Source: Acetobacteraceae bacterium (lineage in GTDB: Bacteria > Pseudomonadota > Alphaproteobacteria > Acetobacterales > Acetobacteraceae). From it: 7,111 nt of DNA. The notes beneath the pieces are model-generated. The model was given only the letters and a program-made list of their open reading frames with translations, made no database searches and was not told the DNA's origin. Location: the NCBI GenBank assembly GCA_030039695.1, contig JASHVB010000937.1, forward strand, positions 1 through 7,111, written 5' to 3'. Positions 1-5,969 of this stretch are shown here, one piece after another (positions within the stretch are counted from its first letter, which is position 1; each line of letters starts with the position of its first letter). The position numbers and the translations under genes were made by a program.

Positions 1-1751
1 CGCAACCCTTGTTTTCGCGCTACCAGGTCGAGGCTCAGCTCGACGCGATGCTGCAGCCAATCGTGCAGCTTCGATCCGGCGGCTACCTCGTGATCAACCA
101 GACCGAGGCGCTGGTCGCGATCGATGTGAACTCCGGCCGCTCGACGCGCGAACGTGGCATCGAGGAGACCGCCCTACGCACTAACCTGGAGGCCGCCGAC
201 GAAGTGGCGCGCCAGTTGCGCCTGCGCGATCTCGCCGGGCTGATCGTCATCGACCTCATCGACATGGAGTCGAAAAAGCACAACGGCATGGTCGAGCGCC
301 GAATCAAAGAGGCGCTGAAGAACGATCGCGCACGCATCCAGGTTGGCCATATCAGCCATTTCGGCCTGCTTGAGATGAGCCGCCAGCGGCTGCGCCCGTC
401 GTTGGCCGAGACCAGCTTCATCGTGTGCCCGCATTGCGGCGGCACCGGCCACGTCCGCAGCACGGAAAGTGCCGCGGTCCACGTGCTGCGTGGGATCGAG
501 GAGGAAGGCAGCAAGCGTCGTGCGGCCGAGATCGTTGTATACACACCGACGGCGACCGCTCTCTATATCCTCAACCACAAGCGCGACCGGCTGGCCGATA
601 TCGAGGCACGCTACGCCATGCGCGTCACCGTCACCGGCGACGAAACGCAACTCACCCCATTGTTCCGCATCGAGCGGGTACGCGCGCAAACCGCGAAAGA
701 GCTGCCGGCACCTGCCGTGACGCCGGATCTCCAACCGGCTGCGCGGACGCCGCCCGAGGCGGAGGCGGAAGAGGAGGAAGAAACCGTCCTCGCCGAGGAT
801 GAGACGGACGACGAGGACACTGAAGAGGCCGATGAGCACGTCCGTGCAGAAGAGGGCGAGGCGGGCGGAGAGCGGTCCGAGCGCCGGCGGCGGCGCCGGC
901 GCCGCCGGCGTGGTGGGAGACCCGAGGACAGCCGCCAGCCGGCCCAGACCGAGGCCGAGCCCGCGATCGTCTCGGACATGCCCGAGGACAGCCATAAAAC
1001 GACCCAGGCCGAGGCCGCGATCGTGTCAGAAATGCCCGAGGCCGAGCTGCCGATCGCTGCCTCCGAGACTGAGGAGCCGGCTTCGGAGGGCCCGATTGAA
1101 GGCGTCCCGGAGCACGCAGAGCAGGGTGGCGAGGATGATGGCCGCGGTCGTCGCCGTGGCCGGCGTGGCGGGCGGCGGCGCGGCCGGCGCGACGACGCCG
1201 ACGCGCCCCCCTATGCAGCCCCCGACGCCGACCAGCCCGACGTGCCGCCGGTTTATATCGGTCCCACGCCAGCGAATCCATTCGGTGGACAGGCCTTTGA
1301 CATCTTCGATGTGCTCGAACAGGCGGAGGCCGCTGCGGCGCGGTCAGAACCATCGGCGCCTACGGCCGCGCTGCAAGCGGAGCAGCCCGCGTCCGCGCCC
1401 GAGATTATCAATGCCGGCGCGCCGGAGCCGGTCGCGGGCGAGCCAATGGTTGCGGAGGTACTGCCCGAAGCAACGGTCGCGCGCGATGTGTCCGAGGCTT
1501 CTCTACCAGCCGAGGCGCCCGAGCCCGAAGTGACCCACACTGGCGCTCCCGAGCCGGACGTGACCAACACCGGCGCTCCCGAGCCGGCGGCATCCGACCC
1601 GATGGCTGCCGATGTCGCGCCGGAGGCCACGCCCGAGTACACCGCCCCCGACGTCGCGAACGATGTGGCCCCGGAACCTGCGATCAAGCCGATCCTCGTC
1701 GGTAGCGGTGAGGAGCTCGCCGAACGCAAACGCGGCTGGTGGCGCAAGTAA
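1..1751 (+). CDS. rne: Ribonuclease E (RNase E/G family), 5' end missing
   Basis: This is the central endoribonuclease of mRNA decay and rRNA/tRNA processing and the scaffold of the degradosome. The first complete codon is at 3 and the frame is already open there; the TTG at 9 is internal. By alignment from memory with E. coli RNase E, about 260 N-terminal residues (RNase H-like, S1 and 5'-sensor parts) lie upstream. Visible parts, in order: the DNase I-like catalytic domain with TEALVAIDVNSGR (Asp codon 123-125, matching E. coli D303) and LIVIDLIDM (Asp codon 252-254, matching D346); the zinc-link CPHCGGTG (Cys codons 426 and 435); the small domain to about 700; then about 340 residues of low-complexity tail. 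The tail has a Glu/Asp block (about 750-845), two Arg-rich blocks (about 875-915 and 1140-1195) that probably bind RNA, Ala/Pro/Glu repeats, and a final RKRGWWRK motif. The GWW ending resembles the PNPase-binding peptide described for Caulobacter RNase E. RNase G is unlikely because it lacks such a tail. Confidence 0.96.
   Translation, partial: QPLFSRYQVEAQLDAMLQPIVQLRSGGYLVINQTEALVAIDVNSGRSTRERGIEETALRTNLEAADEVARQLRLRDLAGLIVIDLIDMESKKHNGMVERRIKEALKNDRARIQVGHISHFGLLEMSRQRLRPSLAETSFIVCPHCGGTGHVRSTESAAVHVLRGIEEEGSKRRAAEIVVYTPTATALYILNHKRDRLADIEARYAMRVTVTGDETQLTPLFRIERVRAQTAKELPAPAVTPDLQPAARTPPEAEAEEEEETVLAEDETDDEDTEEADEHVRAEEGEAGGERSERRRRRRRRRRGGRPEDSRQPAQTEAEPAIVSDMPEDSHKTTQAEAAIVSEMPEAELPIAASETEEPASEGPIEGVPEHAEQGGEDDGRGRRRGRRGGRRRGRRDDADAPPYAAPDADQPDVPPVYIGPTPANPFGGQAFDIFDVLEQAEAAAARSEPSAPTAALQAEQPASAPEIINAGAPEPVAGEPMVAEVLPEATVARDVSEASLPAEAPEPEVTHTGAPEPDVTNTGAPEPAASDPMAADVAPEATPEYTAPDVANDVAPEPAIKPILVGSGEELAERKRGWWRK
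882..910. repeat. Perfect 11-bp inverted repeat inside the rne Arg block
   Basis: The arms CGCCGGCGGCG (882-892) and CGCCGCCGGCG (900-910) are exact reverse complements around a 7-nt loop. They lie in the stretch of CGN/CGG codons that encodes ten consecutive arginines. The structure may just follow from Arg codon composition, but as mRNA it would form a very stable GC stem inside the coding region. Confidence 0.6.
921..1034 (+). repeat. Degenerate tandem repeat in the RNase E tail (60 + 54 bp)
   Basis: Two adjacent units each start with CCCGAGGACAGCC (921 and 981) and end with a GCGATCGT..ATG block. They encode PEDS-x4-Q-x-EA..AIVS-[DE]-M twice, 20 and 18 residues long. A third start (CCCGAGGCC, 1035) follows but does not continue. 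This looks like expansion of a disordered linker between the arginine blocks. Confidence 0.7.
1527..1586 (+). repeat. 30-bp tandem duplication in the RNase E tail
   Basis: Units 1527-1556 and 1557-1586 differ at only a few positions and encode EVTHTGAPEP then DVTNTGAPEP. The flanks hold a longer, more diverged duplication (GAPEPVAGEP..PEAT around 1420-1475 and GAPEPAASDP..PEAT around 1575-1635). Together they show that the C-terminal tail grew by repeat duplication. Confidence 0.75.
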
Positions 1752-1760
1752 GCTGCCAAT

Positions 1761-1789
1761 ATCTCTCCCGTGCTACGCGCGGGAGAGAT
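1761..1789 (+). terminator. Hairpin after rne (terminator-like, no T-run)
   Basis: ATCTCTCCCG (1761-1770) and CGGGAGAGAT (1780-1789) form a perfect 10-bp stem, extendable by one wobble and one G-C pair to leave a 5-nt loop. It starts 9 nt after the rne stop codon. No T-tract follows, so it is either a weak or Rho-assisted terminator or a 3'-end stabiliser. The CTCTCC/GGAGAG stem core recurs in the repeat downstream of rnj (3595-3689). Confidence 0.6.
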
Positions 1790-1874
1790 GACGCCGCAAA
1801 GCGCCGCGGCTGAGGGGTCGCCCGGCCGCCGAACCTTCTCCGTCCCCCTGCCCACTCCTATATCCATGCCAATC

Positions 1875-1894
1875 GCTTCGCCTACCCGCGAAGC
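1875..1894 (+). promoter_or_regulatory. Hairpin in the rnj upstream leader
   Basis: GCTTCGC (1875-1881) and GCGAAGC (1888-1894) form a perfect 7-bp stem with a CTACCC loop, 47 nt before the rnj ATG. If rnj is transcribed through this region, it would sit in the 5' leader. I see no convincing -35/-10 promoter and no riboswitch-like architecture in 1752-1941. Any regulatory role is inference. Confidence 0.35.
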
Positions 1895-1941
1895 ACCGAC
1901 TGCCCTATTCGACCCACACTCCGAGGTATCCACAGCCCAGC

Positions 1942-3588
1942 ATGGACATAGAAACCGGCGACCTGGCCTTCCTGCCTCTCGGTGGGACGGGCGAGATCGG
2001 CATGAACCTCAACCTGTACCGCTGCGATGAAAAATTCCTTGCCGTTGACTGCGGCATCGGTTTCGGCGGCTCCCAATACCCCGAAGTCGACATCATGGTC
2101 CCTGACCCGGGATTTATCGCCGACCGGCGCGACAAGCTGTTGGGCCTGGTGATCACCCACGCCCACGAGGACCATATCGGCGCCGTCGCCCATCTCTGGC
2201 CCCAGCTCCGCTGCCCCGTCTACGCGACTCCTTTCGCCGCGGCCTTCCTACGCCGCAAACTGGTCGAGGCGCAGCTTCTAAACCAAGTCAAGATCCACGT
2301 CGTGCCGCCCGGCGGCAATATCGAGCTGCCGCCTTTCGCGCTGCGCTTCATCCGCATGTCGCATTCGATCCCGGAAGCGCAGGCGCTGGCGATCGAGACG
2401 CCGTACGGGATCGTGCTGCACACCGGCGACTGGAAGCTGGACCCCCAGCCGCTGGTCGGCCCGCAGACCGACGAGGCAGCGCTCGCGAACCTCGGCGGGC
2501 GGGGCGTGCTGGCGATGGTTTGCGATTCGACCAACGCGATGGTTGAAGGTCATTCCGGCAGCGAAGCCGAAGTTCGCCAGAGCCTCTCCGTATTATTGCG
2601 CGGCCTGCGCGGTCGTGTCGCAGTCACCTGTTTCGCCAGCAACGTCGCGCGGGTGGAAAGCATCGCCCAGGCCGCGCACGACTGTGGTCGCAGTGTCGCC
2701 ATGGTCGGCCGTAGTCTGCGAAACCTCGATGCCGCTGCACGGGAATGCGGCTACCTCAAAGGCGTTCCACCGTTCCTCGGCGAGGACGATATCGATGGCG
2801 TCCCAGACGACAACATCCTGATCCTGATCACCGGGAGCCAGGGTGAACCGCGCAGCGCGCTCGCCCGCGTCGCCATGGACACGCACAAGCACGTGGCCCT
2901 GGGTGAAGGCGACACAGTGATCTTCTCATCGCGTGTCATCCCCGGCAATGAGCGCGCCATCGGGACAGTGCAGGACAACTTGGTGCGCCGTGGCGTCCAT
3001 CTGATGACCGACGCTGACCACATGATCCACGTCTCCGGCCACCCGGCGCGCGACGAGCTGCGCCGGTTGTACCGACTGGTGAAGCCGCGCTACAGCGTGC
3101 CCGTGCATGGCGAGTGGCGGCATCTCTCAGCGCATGCGGCGCTGGCACAGGAGGCCGGTGTCACACCAATCCTGATCGAGGATGGCGACGTCCTGCGTCT
3201 TGGCCCAGGCTACGCCGAGGTGGTGGACAGCGCGCCGGTCGGCAAGCTGGTGCCTGACGGCGGCCGTCTCGTACCGCTGACCGGCAGTGTCATGTCTGCG
3301 CGGCGGCGGATGTTGTTCAACGGAATCGTGCTGGCAAGCCTTGCGGTGGACGAGTCGGGCCGCCTGCGCGGCCAGCCGCGTGTGAGCGCTCCCGGTCTGT
3401 TGGAGCCCGGCGCGCCGGAAACGGCGCAGGTCAGCGACGAGCTCGCCGAAGCCGTCGCCGAGCTTCCAGTGCCGCTGCGCCGCGACGATGCCGCGTTGAC
3501 CGACGCCGCGCGTGCCGCGTTACGTCGCCTGCTCGGCAAACGCTTGCAGAAGCGACCGTTGGTGGATGTGCACTTGTTGCGTGTCTGA
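1942..3588 (+). CDS. rnj: Ribonuclease J (metallo-beta-lactamase/beta-CASP)
   Basis: RNase J is a cytoplasmic, zinc-dependent 5'-to-3' exonuclease and endonuclease acting in mRNA turnover and rRNA 5' maturation. The 548-residue length fits the family. The N-terminal LPLGGTGEIGMNLNLY block is typical. Metal ligands are visible in THAHEDHIGA (His73, His75, Asp77, His78), HSIPEA (His141) and HTGDWKLD (Asp163). The beta-CASP part has DSTNA (195-199), GHSGSEAEVR (203-212), TGSQGEPRSAL (297-307) and SSRVIPGNE (329-337). It closes with HVSGH (363-367) and PVHGEWRHL (387-395), followed by a C-terminal domain of about 150 residues. The ATG at 1942 gives the usual family N-terminus. The Shine-Dalgarno is poor: GAGG at 1923-1926 is about 15 nt away. 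The gene lies 190 bp behind rne on the same strand. HVSGH is followed by Pro-Ala rather than the commoner Gly/Ser, a minor variant. Confidence 0.96.
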   Translation: MDIETGDLAFLPLGGTGEIGMNLNLYRCDEKFLAVDCGIGFGGSQYPEVDIMVPDPGFIADRRDKLLGLVITHAHEDHIGAVAHLWPQLRCPVYATPFAAAFLRRKLVEAQLLNQVKIHVVPPGGNIELPPFALRFIRMSHSIPEAQALAIETPYGIVLHTGDWKLDPQPLVGPQTDEAALANLGGRGVLAMVCDSTNAMVEGHSGSEAEVRQSLSVLLRGLRGRVAVTCFASNVARVESIAQAAHDCGRSVAMVGRSLRNLDAAARECGYLKGVPPFLGEDDIDGVPDDNILILITGSQGEPRSALARVAMDTHKHVALGEGDTVIFSSRVIPGNERAIGTVQDNLVRRGVHLMTDADHMIHVSGHPARDELRRLYRLVKPRYSVPVHGEWRHLSAHAALAQEAGVTPILIEDGDVLRLGPGYAEVVDSAPVGKLVPDGGRLVPLTGSVMSARRRMLFNGIVLASLAVDESGRLRGQPRVSAPGLLEPGAPETAQVSDELAEAVAELPVPLRRDDAALTDAARAALRRLLGKRLQKRPLVDVHLLRV

Positions 3589-3594
3589 TTCTCT

Positions 3595-3689
3595 CTCTCC
3601 TGCGCGGCGGTCCGGAGAGGGTAGGGTGAGAGCGCAGTATCTCGCACTGATCACCCTCACCCTGCCCTCTCCGAGTTCGCTGGGAGAGG
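3595..3689. repeat. BIME-like pair of inverted REP-type hairpins
   Basis: Two short hairpins face each other: CTCTCC (3595-3600) with GGAGAG (3614-3619), and CCTCTCC (3666-3672) with GGAGAGG (3683-3689). Their feet, CGGAGAGGGTAGGGTGAG (3613-3630) and CTCACCCTGCCCTCTCCG (3656-3673), pair over 18 positions with a single T-G wobble around a 25-nt loop. The segment could therefore fold as two small hairpins or one long stem. It fills most of the rnj-yihY gap and resembles the GGGTAGGGTGAGGG-type intergenic repeats seen in many proteobacteria. It starts 6 nt after the rnj stop and could block 3' exonucleases or end transcription. No T-run is present. Confidence 0.7.
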
Positions 3690-3704
3690 ATCGGAGATAC
3701 CGCC

Positions 3705-4568
3705 ATGGCTTCCTGGCGTCACGTTGTCAATAACACGCTGCGTGCCAGCATTTCCGACCGTGTCGCACTCGCCGCGGCGGGCTGTGCCTTCTTTGCTACG
3801 CTCGCCCTGTTCCCCGCCATGAGCATGCTGATCTCGCTCTACGGTCTGCTGTTCAATCCGCGCGGCGTGGAGCAACAGGTGCGGTGGCTGCATGACATGC
3901 TGCCGCCGTCCGCGTATTGGCTGATCGCCGACCGGCTGCATCACCTGGTGATCCAGCCGCACGCGCGCCTCGGCATCGGCCTCGCCATCAGCCTGCTGCT
4001 GACGTTCTGGAGTGCTGCACTCGGCATGCGCTCGATGTTATCTGCGTTGACCATCGCCTACGGTGGCCGCCCGCGTCGGCGCTTCCTGCGCTCCCTGACC
4101 GTGTCGCTGACAATGACACTGACGGCAGTGCTTGGCTCGGTCCTGGCGATGGTCGTGCTGGTGGGCATGCCAGCAGTGTTCGACTTCGTGTACCCCTGGG
4201 TTTGGCGCCTGCGCGTCATCCATTTCGCCAGCCTCGTGGCACTGTTGGGCTTTGCCGGACTGTCGGTAGCGCTGCTGTATCGTTTCGGCGCCGCACCCCC
4301 GCGGCCACCGCGGCCGTGGATCTCGCCCGGAGCGGCGCTAGCGCTAACGCTGTGGCTGGCCGCATCGGCACTGCTCACGTTCTATATCGAACATATCGCC
4401 ACGTTCGGCGTCACCTATGGTCCGCTGGGCGCCGTGGTCACGGTCATGCTGTGGTTCTTCGTCACCGCCTACGCCGTGCTGCTGGGTGCGGAGCTCAACG
4501 CACAGCTCGAGCGCCTGTCGGCTGACACAACCGCCGATCCGTCCGCGCTGGTGCCACAGGCTGTTTGA
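3705..4568 (+). CDS. YihY/virulence factor BrkB family inner-membrane protein
   Basis: This is a 287-aa polytopic inner-membrane protein of the YihY/BrkB family (once mis-called RNase BN). The molecular function of the family is not firmly established. About six hydrophobic segments are visible: residues about 22-48, 88-112, 130-158, 170-193, 205-228 and 234-262. The last carries the family signature YGPLGAVVTVMLWFFVTAY..LLGAELNA. The ATG at 3705 has a GGAG at 3693-3696, 8 nt upstream. Arg-rich stretches (GGRPRRRFLRS, PPRPPRPW) sit between segments, fitting cytoplasmic loops. The length of about 290 is normal. The gene follows the repeat behind rnj and lies 15 bp before the next gene, so those two probably share a transcript. 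Confidence 0.9.
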   Translation: MASWRHVVNNTLRASISDRVALAAAGCAFFATLALFPAMSMLISLYGLLFNPRGVEQQVRWLHDMLPPSAYWLIADRLHHLVIQPHARLGIGLAISLLLTFWSAALGMRSMLSALTIAYGGRPRRRFLRSLTVSLTMTLTAVLGSVLAMVVLVGMPAVFDFVYPWVWRLRVIHFASLVALLGFAGLSVALLYRFGAAPPRPPRPWISPGAALALTLWLAASALLTFYIEHIATFGVTYGPLGAVVTVMLWFFVTAYAVLLGAELNAQLERLSADTTADPSALVPQAV

Positions 4569-4583
4569 CGGAGTGCTGGCGGC

Positions 4584-4850
4584 ATGAGCTGGTTTACGGG
4601 TCTCGTTGTTTATTTCCTTATCTGGTGGGTGGTGTTGTTCGCGGTCCTTCCGCTCGGCACGCAGCCGAGAGCGGAACCCGACCCGGACAGCGGATTCCGC
4701 GGCATTCCCGCGCGGCCGCAGCTGTGGCGCAAGGTACTGATTACGACGTTGATTGCAGCCATCATCTGGGGCGGCGCCGATTGGTTAATCAGCAGCCCGT
4801 ATGTCAGCTTCCGCCACGGCTATTTCGCCGCACCCAAGGATGAGTCATGA
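4584..4850 (+). CDS. DUF1467-type small two-helix membrane protein
   Basis: This is an 88-aa protein with two hydrophobic segments (about residues 4-24 and 50-71). Between them is a polar stretch containing PLGTQ and the charged PRAEPDPDSGFRGIPARP. MSWFTGLVVYFLIWWVVLFAVLPLG is characteristic of the DUF1467 family, found widely in alphaproteobacteria and of unknown function. I recall it commonly lying between RNase J and prolyl-tRNA synthetase genes; here the YihY-family gene intervenes and no proS follows. The ATG at 4584 lies 15 bp after the previous stop, with GACGGAG as a plausible ribosome site. The last codons (GAT GAG TCA TGA) coincide with the probable right end of the transposon remnant, so the native C-terminus may have been altered by a few residues. 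Confidence 0.85.
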   Translation: MSWFTGLVVYFLIWWVVLFAVLPLGTQPRAEPDPDSGFRGIPARPQLWRKVLITTLIAAIIWGGADWLISSPYVSFRHGYFAAPKDES

Positions 4851-5963
4851 ACGTCCGCCTGAAGGCGGAGGCTTGCAGGTACCTGGACAGGCGACCCGGC
4901 CCTGCGTTCGGCAGGATGACGTCCGGCCCGGCTCCGAATGTTCAGAGCCGCTGTGGTATCGGCGGGGCCAGCGTGCCCGCAACGGACGCATTGGAACTGG
5001 TCCCGGTTGGGACGGTTGCGCCGATCGATACCGCCGCAAGCCGGACAGCTCTGCGAGGTGTATTTCGGATTAACCGTCTGCACGTGGACGCCAGCCAGCG
5101 CTGCCTGGTAGGTCAGAAAGGAGCGAAGCTGAGCGAATGCCCAGCTGTGGTGCGCGCGTCGCTGCGACCGTCGAAGCGTTGTCCGTTCACGGATGCCCTT
5201 GAGGTCTTCAAGAGCAATCCCGCGCCCGGTGTCTTTGGCCTTCCGCACCATGTCCTTACTGATCCGGTGGTTGAGGTCGGTGGCGAAGCGCCCCTCCTGC
5301 GCCTGCGCCGGCTCAACAGTCGCTTGGCGGATTTGGTTCCTTTCTTCTGGCGTTTGCGACGGAGCCGCGCGTGCCGGCGCCGAAGGCCGGCGTTCAACGC
5401 GCCGCACAAGCTGTCACCGTTGCTATCGGCAGCAATGTTGCGATGCCCGAGGTCAACGCCGAGATACTCGGCCGGATCGCCCGCCGGCACGTCAGCCACG
5501 TCGATCGTCACGGAGAGGAAGAACATCCCGTTGCGGTGTGTCAGGGCGGCTTGTCGACGCGCCCGATCCAACCGCGCTTGTTGGTAGGCTCCGCACACCC
5601 ACGGCATGATCTACCCGCCATCGTTGGTCAGGACCGAGACCCGATCGGCGCCTTCCAGGAGAGAATACGCTGGTCGTAGACGATGGCGCCGTCGGGTCGA
5701 AACGTCGGCTGAACGGTCTTGTCCCGCTTGTAGACTTCCACGACTTTGGCGATCGCCCGCACGGTCATCTGAGCGCCGAGGCCGAAGTCTCGCCTGATGT
5801 CGTGGTAGGCGAGCTTCTGCAACGCGACTTTGTTTGCGCACCGTTTGGCGAGGGCGACTGCGGCGAGCGCATCGCAGGCAGCGTTGAACCGCTCCATCGT
5901 CCGCAGCATGGCATCGGCCTGCTCGGGGCTAGGCAGCAGTTTCATTTGCATGGTCAGGTGCAT
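4820..5963 (-). pseudogene. tnpB: TnpB RNA-guided endonuclease, disrupted by two frameshifts and a stop
   Basis: About 381 residues can be rebuilt, a normal TnpB length. The start is the ATG at 5963 (MHLTMQMKLLPSPEQADAM); a GTG at 5969 is in frame. Lesion 1: a one-base deletion at about 5651-5652, where SWK should continue GADRVSVLTNDGG. Lesion 2: an in-frame TAG at 5611-5613, followed in the same frame by IMPWVCGAYQQARL. Lesion 3: a one-base deletion at about 5289-5302, where RLLSRRRRR should continue EGRFATDLNHRISK. The RuvC residues persist in the pieces: Asp in YLGVDLGHRN, Glu in ALEDLKGIRE and Asp in GPADTTAALNI. The zinc ribbon CPAC...CVRC is also intact. After AALNIRSRAG the frame runs through the right-end hairpin and stops at 4820, inside the DUF1467 gene. 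Decay appears recent; the two deletions fall in G/C runs, so sequencing error must be excluded for those. Confidence 0.88.
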
Positions 5964-5969
5964 CGACAC
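4845..5969 (-). mobile_element. Decayed IS200/IS605-group element (IS1341-like, tnpB only)
   Basis: The element consists of a broken tnpB on the minus strand plus a hairpin-rich 3' (right) end; no tnpA transposase (Y1 HUH) is visible. The right end is placed near 4845-4853, just beyond the terminal 6-bp hairpin (4854-4869), because IS605-group elements end a few bases past such a structure. The left end is not resolved: it could lie anywhere from about 5975 to 6100. IS605-group elements make no target duplications, so no direct repeats are expected and none were used. The insertion abuts the stop codon of the DUF1467 gene. Confidence 0.75.
4851..4950 (-). ncRNA. Candidate omega-RNA (reRNA) scaffold at the element's right end
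   Basis: On the minus strand, the last 100 nt of the element overlap the tnpB 3' coding region and hold a run of inverted repeats: a 6-bp stem with 10-nt loop (arms 4929-4934/4945-4950), a 5-bp stem (4901-4905/4911-4915), the perfect palindrome CAGGTACCTG (4876-4885), and a terminal perfect 6-bp stem TCCGCC-TTCA-GGCGGA (4854-4869 read on the minus strand). TnpB nucleases are known to use an RNA from this position whose guide lies just outside the right end. Here that guide would come from the 3' end of the DUF1467 gene. The exact ends and expression are inference. Confidence 0.45.

Noticed and set aside
882..910. Transcription terminator inside rne
   Set aside because: No T-run, and the conserved rne frame continues 840 bp further to a meaningful C-terminus.
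174..995. Long minus-strand open frame opposite rne (273 codons)
   Set aside because: It is antisense to the conserved RNase E catalytic and zinc-link regions, has low-complexity composition and matches no family I know. Such frames are common opposite GC-rich genes.
799..1533. Plus-strand alternative frame within rne rich in Arg/Pro/Ser
   Set aside because: It is a frame-shifted reading of the repetitive RNase E tail. The rne frame is continuous from the catalytic domain to the GWW terminus.
1836..1864. Possible promoter TTCTCC-17-TATATC before rnj
   Set aside because: Only 3 of 6 and 4 of 6 matches to the sigma-70 boxes in a GC-rich spacer; not enough to call.
4847..5587. Plus-strand open frame of 246 codons beginning in the DUF1467 stop codon
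   Set aside because: It is the reverse of TnpB, whose motifs (zinc ribbon, RuvC blocks) are clear on the minus strand. The plus-strand translation has no recognisable domain.
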